From Hyphomicrobiales bacterium (GTDB lineage Bacteria > Pseudomonadota > Alphaproteobacteria > Rhizobiales > Beijerinckiaceae), in NCBI GenBank assembly GCA_027489835.1, contig JAIXZF010000328.1, positions 1 to 8,209 on the forward strand: DNA of 8,209 nt, in the 5' to 3' direction. The notes under the pieces are model-generated. The model was not told where the DNA came from, did no database searches, and saw nothing but the letters and a program-made list of their open reading frames with translations. The stretch's first letter is position 1; every line of letters starts with the position of its first letter. The position numbers and the translations under genes are program-made. Shown here piece after piece: positions 1 through 5,793 of this stretch.

Positions 1-551
1 CCTGGCGGCGCGAGGCCGGGGGCGGGCCCGTGCTGCTCAACATGAGCCACGACATCGACCTCATGCGCCATTTCTGCGGCGAGATCGAAGCCGTGCAGGC
101 CTTCCAGTCGCGCGCCGTGCGCGGCTACGCCGCCGACGAGACCACGGCCGTGTCGCTGCGCTTCGTCAGCGGCGCGCTTGGGACCATCAATGTCAGCGAC
201 ACGGTGGTGGCGCCGTACAGCTGGGAGCACACAGCCGGCGAGAACCCGGCCTATCCGCGCAGCGACGAGAATTGCTGCCTCATCGGCGGCACGCATGGCT
301 CGCTGTCCATTCCGCGCCTCGAGCTCTGGCGCAACGAAGGCGAGCGCGGCTGGTGGGAGCCCTTCACGACCGAGCGCCTGATCGCGGCCGACGAGGACCC
401 GCTGCGGCTGCAGGTCCGCCAGTTCTGCAAAGTGATCCGCGGCGAGGAGGAGCCATTGGTGTCAGGGCGCGAGGGGCTTATGACGCTTCGCGCCATCGAT
501 GCCGTTCGCCGGGCCGCCGCCAGCGGCGAGACGGTGAGGCTGGCCGCCTGA
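1..551 (+). CDS. Gfo/Idh/MocA family NAD(P)-dependent oxidoreductase, C-terminal part (5' end outside window)
   Basis: The reading frame is open from base 3 and ends with TGA at 549-551; the start and the N-terminal Rossmann NAD(P)-binding domain lie outside the window. About 182 residues are visible. They begin with a Gly-rich turn followed by N-M-S-H-D-I-D-L-M-R, the signature at the start of the C-terminal alpha/beta domain of this family, where the His is normally catalytic. A mixed beta-sheet region follows (GALGTINVSDTV, then GTHGSLSIPRLELW), and a C-terminal helix (EGLMTLRAIDAVRRAAASG) is typical of the family's last helix. Inositol dehydrogenase-type members carry Asp four residues before this His; here that position is Leu, with Asn three before it. 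The substrate cannot be told; members oxidise or reduce sugars, inositols and related polyols. The gene converges on the ABC importer, so the two need not be functionally linked. The family call is secure, the specificity unknown. Confidence 0.88.
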   Translation, partial: WRREAGGGPVLLNMSHDIDLMRHFCGEIEAVQAFQSRAVRGYAADETTAVSLRFVSGALGTINVSDTVVAPYSWEHTAGENPAYPRSDENCCLIGGTHGSLSIPRLELWRNEGERGWWEPFTTERLIAADEDPLRLQVRQFCKVIRGEEEPLVSGREGLMTLRAIDAVRRAAASGETVRLAA

Positions 552-691
552 GCGGCTGGAAGTCGGTGCAAAGGCGCGCCTGCCCGACCCGCTGCGGGCG
601 CTGGCCGGACCTGGAGCCGGTGATCGCTGAAACCTGGCCGATGACGATCCAGCCCGAGCCCATCAGGCTGCCAGGAGCCTGGGCGGCGCGG
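552..691. other. Convergent intergenic region with a candidate hairpin
   Basis: This 140-base gap separates the oxidoreductase stop (+) from the last importer gene (minus). The clearest structure is a perfect inverted repeat at 664-681: CAGGCT, a 6-base loop, AGCCTG. It lies 10 bases past the importer stop. No T-run follows on either strand, so it is not a textbook intrinsic terminator. It may be a weak or factor-assisted 3' end for either transcript. Confidence 0.35.
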
Positions 692-1462
692 TCAGCCCGC
701 GTTCCAGCGCTGCAGGCGGGCCTGAATGGCCTCGAACGCCGCGTCGACCACCAGCGCCAGCCCGGTGATCAGCAGCGCTCCTTGCAACACGTAAGCCGTG
801 TTGTTGCCGTTGAGGCCGATGATGATGGGCGCGCCGAGCGAGACCGCGCCCACCGTGGACGCGACGGCGGCGGTGCCGATGTTGATCGAAAACGACGTGC
901 GCACGCCCGCGAGGATGATGGGCGCTGCCAGCGGCAGCTCGACGCGGAACAGCCGTTCGTGCGGCGTCATCCCGAGGCCCTCGCCCGCCTGCATCGCCGA
1001 TGGCGGCACGCCCTCGATCCCGGAGATCGTGTTCTCGCAGATCGGCAGGACGCTATACAGAGCGAGCGCGAGGAAAGCCGGCCCGAACCCGAAGCCGATC
1101 ATCGGGACGGACAGCGCCAGGACCGCCACCGGCGGAAAGGTCTGGGCGATGGCCGTCAGGGTTTCGATCAGGCTGCGGAACTCCCGTCCCGCGGGGCGGG
1201 TGACGAAGATGGCCGCTCCCATGCCGACGATGACGGCGCACAGGCCCGAGGCCGCGACGAGGCCGAGATGCGCCAGAACCAGTGCCACGAATCCGTGCTG
1301 CTCGTAGAGCGGCCGCTCCAGGCGGGGGAACAGCCAGGCGAACAGCGACCGGCTGAAGGGCATGGCGACGAGCAGCGCGCCGAACAGCGTCAGCGCCACC
1401 ACAAGGCGGCGCATGGCAGCCCCGGTGCGCGAGGCCGGATGCGGCTGCGCCAGCGCGCTCAT
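692..1462 (-). CDS. yehW: Osmoprotectant ABC transporter permease, YehW/OsmW type
   Basis: This 256-residue inner-membrane protein is one of two permeases of a glycine betaine/choline-class importer; E. coli YehW is of similar size. About six membrane segments are visible, near residues 18-36, 59-86, 103-121, 127-147, 195-215 and 226-245. The cytoplasmic EAA loop that docks on the ATPase runs from about 146 to 178 (ISGIEGVPPSAMQAGEGLGM and onward to the LPLAAP end), the standard binding-protein-dependent permease signature. The ATG (1460-1462) overlaps the ATPase stop by four bases (ATGA), with no strong Shine-Dalgarno, so translation is probably coupled. An alternative start is Met17. It is the last gene of the yehZYXW-ordered operon. 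Family assignment is strong; the transported substrate is inferred from family and gene order. Confidence 0.92.
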   Translation of the reverse strand: MSALAQPHPASRTGAAMRRLVVALTLFGALLVAMPFSRSLFAWLFPRLERPLYEQHGFVALVLAHLGLVAASGLCAVIVGMGAAIFVTRPAGREFRSLIETLTAIAQTFPPVAVLALSVPMIGFGFGPAFLALALYSVLPICENTISGIEGVPPSAMQAGEGLGMTPHERLFRVELPLAAPIILAGVRTSFSINIGTAAVASTVGAVSLGAPIIIGLNGNNTAYVLQGALLITGLALVVDAAFEAIQARLQRWNAG

Positions 1463-2385
1463 CCCACGATGTCCGACAGATGCAGCGTGCCGACGATCTC
1501 GCCTGACGAGCCGGTCACGGAGAGCCGCTTCGCCCCCGTGGCGATCATCTTCGACAGGGCATGGCGGAGGTTGTCGCCCGCCCCGATGCTGCCATTCGCG
1601 GGGGCGGTCTCGCCCGCGCGCATCCGCTCGGCGACCGTCTCGACCGAGAGAAGCTTGAGCCCGTGATCCTCGCGCCCGAGGAAATCGCGGACGAAATCGT
1701 TGGCCGGCGCGCTCAGCACTTCGCGCGGCGGCGCGGCCTGCACGATCCTGCCCTTGTCGATGAGGACGATGCGCGTGGCGAGCTTCAGCGCCTCGTCGAT
1801 GTCGTGCGTGACGAACACGATGGTCTTGCCCGTCGCCCGGTGGATGCGGGCGATCTCCGCCTGCAGGCCCTCGCGGGCGATGGGGTCGAGGGCTCCGAAC
1901 GGCTCGTCCATGAGCAGCACGTCGGGGTCCGCCGCCAGCGCGCGCGCCACGCCGATGCGCTGCTGCTGGCCGCCCGAGAGCTGGTGCGGATAGGCCCGGC
2001 GGATGCGGACGGCATCGAGATCGAGCAGGGCCAGGAGTTCGTCGACGCGTCTGCCGATGCGGAGCTCATCCCAGCCCAGCAGGCGGGGCACGGTGGCGAC
2101 GTTGTCCTCGATCGTCCAATGGGGGAACAGGCCGATGGACTGGATGGCGTAGCCCATGCGGCGGCGGATCACTTCGGGCCTGAAGCTGCGGATTTCCTCG
2201 CCGGCAAAACGGATCTCGCCGGAATCATGCTCCTCGAGGCGGTTGATCAGCTTCAGGACCGTCGACTTGCCCGAACCGGACGCGCCGATCAGCACGCAAA
2301 ATTCTCCTCGCGCGATCTCGAGGTCGAGCCCCTCGATCACCGAGAGCGAGCCATAAGCCTTCGAGACGCCGCTGAACCTGATCAT
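1459..2385 (-). CDS. yehX: Osmoprotectant ABC transporter ATP-binding protein with C-terminal CBS-like region, YehX/OsmV type
   Basis: This 308-residue ATPase powers the importer; its length equals that of E. coli YehX. The nucleotide-binding domain has all its motifs: Walker A GASGSGKST at 34-42, Q-loop Gln82, ABC signature LSGGQQQR at 136-143, Walker B VLLMDE at 156-161 with catalytic Glu161, D-loop near 166-168, and switch His194. Residues from about 248 to 308 look like a single CBS repeat (GDNLRHALSKMIATGAKRLS, then GTLHLSDIVG). In the related OpuA and ProV ATPases a tandem CBS pair follows the ATPase domain and in OpuA senses ionic strength. Only one repeat is evident here. Start and stop overlap the flanking permease genes by four bases each (ATGA), indicating translational coupling. 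The protein acts on the cytoplasmic face of the inner membrane with the YehY and YehW permeases. Confidence 0.95.
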   Translation of the reverse strand: MIRFSGVSKAYGSLSVIEGLDLEIARGEFCVLIGASGSGKSTVLKLINRLEEHDSGEIRFAGEEIRSFRPEVIRRRMGYAIQSIGLFPHWTIEDNVATVPRLLGWDELRIGRRVDELLALLDLDAVRIRRAYPHQLSGGQQQRIGVARALAADPDVLLMDEPFGALDPIAREGLQAEIARIHRATGKTIVFVTHDIDEALKLATRIVLIDKGRIVQAAPPREVLSAPANDFVRDFLGREDHGLKLLSVETVAERMRAGETAPANGSIGAGDNLRHALSKMIATGAKRLSVTGSSGEIVGTLHLSDIVG

Positions 2386-3596
2386 CGGCCCGCACCCGTG
2401 GCGGCGGTCGCGCCGTCCGATGCCCCGATGCGCAGGCTGCCGGCCGCGAAACGAAACAGGGCGTCAACCGCCATGACCATCACCACGATCGGCACCGCGC
2501 CGAGAAGCACGAGGTCGAGCGCGTTGGCGAAAAGCCCCTGGAACATGATGCTGCCGAGGCCCCCTGCCCCGATCAGGGCCGCGACCGCGGCAAGGCCGAT
2601 CGACTGCGCCAGCGTGACCCTGAGGCCGGAGAGGAAGACCGGCAGGGCGAGCGGCACCCGCACCCGCCAGAGGATCTGCCGCTCGGTGAGGCCCATGCCG
2701 CGCGCGGCCTGGACCACGCCGCGGGGCGTGCGGGCCAGCCCTTCGGCGGTGTTGCGCACCATCGGGAGCAGGCAATACAGCGTCAGCGCGATGATCGCAG
2801 GCGCGAGGCCGATGCCCCTGATGCCTGCCGCGCCGAGCGCGGGAACGGCAAGAGCCAGCGCTGAAAGGGGCGCCATTAGCAGGCCGAACAGCGCGATCGA
2901 CGGAATGGTCTGGATCACGCCGAGGCCGGCCAGCGTCCGTCGTCCCAGGCCGGGCCGTCGCGAGGCCAGAACGCCGAGCGGCACGCCGATCAGCAGCGTC
3001 GGCACCAGCGCGCCGACGACGATGACGAGATGCTCGACCACGGCCTGCCTGAAGACATCCGCCCGGTTGGCGTATTCCTTCATCACGGACAGGTCGTCGA
3101 GATGGCCGAAGCCGATCATGAGGGCAGCCGGAATGAACGCGGCGACGCCCGCCAGCAGGCGCGCCGGCGCCGGCAGGCCGGCTCTGGCCAGGGAATCCGC
3201 TAGGATGAGGCAAGCGGCCAGCAGCATGACCCAGAAGCCCGAGCCGAGCGAGCTGCGCGCAGCGGCGGAGGCCTCGGCGCCAAGCCGGCTCGCCTCGGCA
3301 CCGGCCGCGAACAGCAGCGACGAGATGAACAGCGCGGCGGCCAGCGCGACGGCTTGGAGGCTCCGGCGCGACTGAGGCAGGAAGGCGCCCGCCCCCAGCA
3401 GCAGGGCCGGCGCGGCCATCAGGGCAAGGCTGGTCGCCGGCAACGACAGCAGGGGAACGGGGCGCCCGGAAATGAGCCTGTTGGGCGCATGGCTGAGAAC
3501 GGGAAGCAGGAAGGCACCGAGCGCCAGAAAAACCGCGAGCGCGAGGAGCGGACGGTTGCGGATCAACGGCGGGTGGACCGGCGACGCTGGCCGCAA
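2382..3596 (-). CDS. yehY: Osmoprotectant ABC transporter permease with extended N-terminal membrane domain, YehY/OsmY type
   Basis: This 404-residue permease is long because four to five extra membrane helices (about residues 17-34, 54-73, 80-98, 121-139, 146-164) precede the usual permease core (about 188-384). This is the architecture of E. coli YehY, which is around 385 residues. The sequence SHAPNRLISG after the first helix fits that family. The EAA loop, at about 284-312 (RNTAEGLARTPRGVVQAARG and onward), contacts the ATPase. The start chosen is TTG at 3594-3596, ten bases after the binding-protein stop; the frame closes at a stop just upstream and no in-frame ATG occurs before residue 60, which would delete the first helix. 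A second TTG at codon 11 is an alternative. No clear Shine-Dalgarno is visible. Its stop overlaps the ATPase start (ATGA). Confidence 0.9.
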   Translation of the reverse strand: MRPASPVHPPLIRNRPLLALAVFLALGAFLLPVLSHAPNRLISGRPVPLLSLPATSLALMAAPALLLGAGAFLPQSRRSLQAVALAAALFISSLLFAAGAEASRLGAEASAAARSSLGSGFWVMLLAACLILADSLARAGLPAPARLLAGVAAFIPAALMIGFGHLDDLSVMKEYANRADVFRQAVVEHLVIVVGALVPTLLIGVPLGVLASRRPGLGRRTLAGLGVIQTIPSIALFGLLMAPLSALALAVPALGAAGIRGIGLAPAIIALTLYCLLPMVRNTAEGLARTPRGVVQAARGMGLTERQILWRVRVPLALPVFLSGLRVTLAQSIGLAAVAALIGAGGLGSIMFQGLFANALDLVLLGAVPIVVMVMAVDALFRFAAGSLRIGASDGATAATGAGR

Positions 3597-3606
3597 GGCT
3601 GCCGGC

Positions 3607-4536
3607 TCACTTCAGGAAGCCCTTCAACTTGAGGTAATCCCCTGCGACCTTGCGGCTGTCCTGCCCCTCGACCTGAACCTTGGCGTTCAGCCCGCGCAGC
3701 GTGTCGGCGTCGAGCGAGGCGAAGACCGGGTCGAGCAGGTCCCGGAGCCGGGGGTTGGCGTCCAGCGCTGCCTTGCGGATCGTCGGCGCGGGTTCGTAGA
3801 TGGCCTGCGCGGCCTTGGTGTCGGTCATGACGACCAGCCCGAGCGCGGCGATGGCGCCGTCCGTGCCGTAGACCATGGCGGCGTTGACGCCGGATGTCTT
3901 CTCGGCCGCGGCGCGGATGGTGGCGGCCGTGTCGCCACCCGCCAGCACCAGGGTCTGGCCCGCGCCCAGCCTGAATCCGTAGGTCGACTGGAAGGTCGGC
4001 AGGGCGGCCGGGCTCTCGACGAACTCGGCCGATGCCGCCAGCTTGAACGTGCCGCCCGCGGCGATGTAACGGCCGAGGTCGTCCATGGTGACGAGCTTCG
4101 CCGACCGGGCAAGATCCTGGCGCACGGCGATGGCCCAGGTGTTGTTCGCCGGGGCCGCCTTCAGCCAGATGATGGAATTGGCGAGGTCGAGCTCGGCCGC
4201 CTTGGCCTGAGCCTTTGCGGCGTCCTTCCAGACGGGATCGCCGTCAATGTTGAAGAAGAAGCCGGCATTGCCGGTGTATTCCGGATAGATGTCGATATCG
4301 CCGGCCACCAGCGCGCCGCGGACGATCTTCGTCGCGCCCATCTGGAGGCGGTTGACCGTCCGGATGCCGCCGGCCTCGAGCACCTGAATGATCATGGAGC
4401 CCAGGAGGGCGCCCTCGGCATCGAGCTTCGAAGCGACACGGACAGGGTCCGCAGCACGCGCCGGAACCGCCGCGAGGCCAAGCGCGAGCGCTGCTGCGAG
4501 GGCCGTGACATGCCTGCGGTTCAGGATGGACTTCAT
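3607..4536 (-). CDS. osmF: Periplasmic osmoprotectant (glycine betaine/choline-class) binding protein, OsmF/YehZ type
   Basis: This 309-residue substrate-binding protein captures a quaternary ammonium or similar compatible solute in the periplasm and delivers it to the YehY/YehW permeases. E. coli OsmF is about 305 residues. Residues 1-28 form a Sec signal peptide: Lys-Arg-rich start, Ala/Leu-rich core, and cleavage after A-R-A at 26-28. No lipobox Cys is present, so the mature protein should be soluble. The OpuAC-type fold is indicated by GDIDIYPEYTGN (79-90), a hallmark of the family. The ATG at 4534-4536 is chosen because GAGGAG lies 6 bases upstream (4543-4548) and the signal peptide starts there; a longer in-frame reading to 4743 runs through the promoter. 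It is the first gene of the operon and carries an exact EcfG-type promoter upstream. Ligand identity is inferred; in E. coli the homologue binds glycine betaine only weakly. Confidence 0.93.
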   Translation of the reverse strand: MKSILNRRHVTALAAALALGLAAVPARAADPVRVASKLDAEGALLGSMIIQVLEAGGIRTVNRLQMGATKIVRGALVAGDIDIYPEYTGNAGFFFNIDGDPVWKDAAKAQAKAAELDLANSIIWLKAAPANNTWAIAVRQDLARSAKLVTMDDLGRYIAAGGTFKLAASAEFVESPAALPTFQSTYGFRLGAGQTLVLAGGDTAATIRAAAEKTSGVNAAMVYGTDGAIAALGLVVMTDTKAAQAIYEPAPTIRKAALDANPRLRDLLDPVFASLDADTLRGLNAKVQVEGQDSRKVAGDYLKLKGFLK

Positions 4537-4588
4537 GATCGTCTCCTCGGCCACGCGTCCCGGCGCCATCAAGCGACACCGACGCAGC

Positions 4589-4613
4589 AACGCGAAGTGA
4601 ACTGTCCAGTTCC
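4589..4613 (-). promoter_or_regulatory. EcfG-type general stress promoter for the osmF-yehYXW operon
   Basis: On the minus strand GGAAC (4613-4609) is followed by exactly 16 bases and CGTT (4592-4589). This matches the published EcfG/SigT consensus GGAAC-N16-17-CGTT at every specified base. The -10 element lies 52 bases upstream of the osmF ATG, giving a predicted 5' UTR of roughly 45 bases that contains the GAGGAG ribosome site. The orientation is correct and the site lies in non-coding DNA. In E. coli the homologous operon is RpoS-dependent, so general stress control fits the family. Confidence 0.78.
4599..4612. promoter_or_regulatory. 14-bp palindrome inside the osmF promoter, possible operator
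   Basis: GAACTG-TC-CAGTTC is a perfect 6+2+6 inverted repeat. It overlaps the -35 element and the first part of the spacer of the predicted EcfG-type promoter. A factor bound here would occlude or modulate the sigma factor. No known operator is recognised, and a 6-base half-site can arise by chance. Confidence 0.35.
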
Positions 4614-4675
4614 GGCAGCGGGTGGCGCAGCGGCGGCCTTTTGCGAGCGGGTCTGCGACCTCGCGCCGGAGCGCG

Positions 4676-5167
4676 CTACCAGAACATGCTGCCGGGCGCG
4701 CCCTTGAACGGCCCGCTGACCCGGGAGGTGATCCAGCCTCCATAGAACGAGCCGGGCTGCGGCGTTACTCGCTCGCCATCGACGAAGCAGCCGTCGAATG
4801 GCGCGGCGTAGAAGGCGATGTGATCCTTTAGCAGCATAAAATCCCGCGTCGGCGACGCGTAGCTCCAGCCCGCGTCGCGAATGACGACATCGCCCATCAT
4901 CACATGCACATAGCTGGCCACGCCCTTCCACTCGCAGGTGGACATGCGGCCGGACGATCGGATCTTGCTCATGTCGACATCGGCGCGAGGACAGTAATAG
5001 CTCGGCGGGTGGCTGGTCTCGAGCGTGCGCACGGCTCGCCGCGTATCGACGAGGACCACGCCGGCATGCACGATCCTGACATGGCTGTCGCAAGGCTCTG
5101 CGATGGCGGGACGCGGATAGGCCCATACGCTTTCCTGGCCCGGCCCGGGTGCATCCGGCTTGATCAA
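4676..5167 (-). CDS. DUF427 family protein
   Basis: This protein of 163 residues belongs to the DUF427 family (PF04248), which has no established biochemical role that I can state. Family features are dense: GPGQESVWAYPRP near the N-terminus, a strand rich in Val (VRIVHAGVVLVDT), LETSHPPSYYCPRADV, CEWKGVASY, WSYASP, and a conserved tail FVDGERVTPQPGSFYGGWIT. The protein is soluble, with no signal peptide or membrane helix. The start chosen is TTG at 5165-5167, because GGAGG lies ten bases upstream (5178-5182) and conserved sequence begins just after it; the frame stays open to a TTG at 5374, but that 69-residue extension has no family character. It lies on the same strand as the osmF operon, 139 bases upstream, separated from it by the EcfG-type promoter. 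No convincing promoter of its own was found. Family call strong, start moderate. Confidence 0.87.
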   Translation of the reverse strand: MIKPDAPGPGQESVWAYPRPAIAEPCDSHVRIVHAGVVLVDTRRAVRTLETSHPPSYYCPRADVDMSKIRSSGRMSTCEWKGVASYVHVMMGDVVIRDAGWSYASPTRDFMLLKDHIAFYAAPFDGCFVDGERVTPQPGSFYGGWITSRVSGPFKGAPGSMFW

Positions 5168-5394
5168 CGTCCTGCGGCCTCCAACAATCGTGATCGTACA
5201 GGTTAGGGGCTGCGGAAGTCGGGCTTCATACGGCCTTATGTCGCAGCGCCAGTCGGGCAGCGAGCCCGATGCAAGCGCAAGGGATCGGACGGCAGTGATG
5301 CAGAACGGCAACAGCGCCCGCAACGTAACCCGGCTTCGGAACCAGCGAGGCACGGGGCCGTTGTCACTGCGCAAGGGAGTGAGGAGTATTGGCT
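5168..5394. other. Divergent intergenic region between DUF427 and response regulator genes
   Basis: This region of 227 bases contains the GGAGG ribosome site for the leftward DUF427 gene at its left end. At its right end it holds the EcfG-type promoter and the GAGGAG ribosome site for the rightward response regulator. I see no convincing sigma-70 or EcfG-type promoter facing DUF427; TACGAT at 5193-5198 (minus) resembles a -10 box but has no matching -35. The central part (about 5210-5335) shows nothing I can name. Confidence 0.6.
5338..5362 (+). promoter_or_regulatory. EcfG-type general stress promoter for the response regulator gene
   Basis: GGAAC (5338-5342), then exactly 16 bases, then CGTT (5359-5362), identical to the alphaproteobacterial EcfG consensus; the base after GGAAC is C, also common in such promoters. 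The expected transcription start is near 5369-5371, the ribosome site GAGGAG is at 5381-5386 and the ATG at 5395, giving a short leader of about 25 bases. It sits in the non-coding gap and points at the gene. Confidence 0.8.
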
Positions 5395-5784
5395 ATGCCA
5401 GACCGGATCATGATCGTGGAGGACGAGATGCTCGTGGCGCTCGACCTTCAGGCCTCGCTCGAGGAACTCGGCTATCTGCCGGTCGGCATCGCCGCCGACG
5501 CGGCCACGGCGCTTGGTCTCGTCAAGCTGAAGCCGGCGCTCGCGCTGGTCGACCTCAACCTGCGCGATGGCCTGACAGGGCCGCAGATCGGCGCCGCTCT
5601 CGCGCACGAGCATGGCGTGCGGGTGCTGTTCATGACGGCCAACCCCAGGCTGCTGGGGGACGGCATCGCCGGGACGGTGGGCGTGCTCACGAAACCCTAC
5701 GACATCGCCAGCGTCGCCGCGGCCGTCGACTACGCGATGCGGCGGACCGAAAGGCCGCCTGAGCAGCTCAAGCTGTTCGGCTGA
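5395..5784 (+). CDS. Single-domain (receiver-only) response regulator
   Basis: This 129-residue protein consists only of a CheY-like receiver domain, with no DNA-binding or enzymatic output. The phosphotransfer residues are all present: acidic pair Glu9-Asp10, phosphoacceptor Asp53 (LVDLNL), switch Thr81 (FMTAN) and Lys100 (LTKPY). It should take phosphate from a histidine kinase and act by protein contact or as a phosphate sink, like alphaproteobacterial LovR, SdrG or MrrA. Start: ATG at 5395 is chosen because GAGGAG (5381-5386) lies eight bases upstream; the in-frame TTG at 5389 is only two bases from it. An exact EcfG-type promoter precedes the gene. Its stop lies 9 bases from the stop of the convergent HWE kinase, its probable partner. 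Partner identity is inferred from proximity. Confidence 0.94.
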   Translation: MPDRIMIVEDEMLVALDLQASLEELGYLPVGIAADAATALGLVKLKPALALVDLNLRDGLTGPQIGAALAHEHGVRVLFMTANPRLLGDGIAGTVGVLTKPYDIASVAAAVDYAMRRTERPPEQLKLFG

Positions 5785-5793
5785 ACGGACGCT

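Noticed and set aside
590..610. GC-rich hairpin after the oxidoreductase as an intrinsic terminator
   Set aside because: The stem is short and no T-run follows. It cannot be told from chance pairing in GC-rich DNA.
272..1666. Long plus-strand open frame across the oxidoreductase end and the YehW gene
   Set aside because: It is antisense to a clear permease gene, its translation is Arg/Gly/Ala-rich with no domain, and it overlaps the oxidoreductase in another frame. Such shadows are usual in GC-rich DNA.
1561..3375. Plus-strand open frame of 604 codons opposite the ATPase and YehY genes
   Set aside because: It has no domain signature or credible ribosome site and lies antisense to two well-supported genes with strong motifs.
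3472..4707. Plus-strand open frame opposite the binding-protein gene
   Set aside because: Antisense shadow: no recognisable family, and the opposite strand encodes a signal peptide and the YPEYTGN motif.
4537..4743. N-terminal extension of OsmF to a start at 4743
   Set aside because: It would bury the Sec signal peptide internally, run through the EcfG-type promoter and overlap the DUF427 gene. The ATG at 4536 has an ideal GAGGAG site.
5168..5374. Longer DUF427 protein starting at TTG 5374
   Set aside because: The extra 69 residues have no family similarity and cross the response-regulator promoter. GGAGG sits just upstream of the TTG at 5167.
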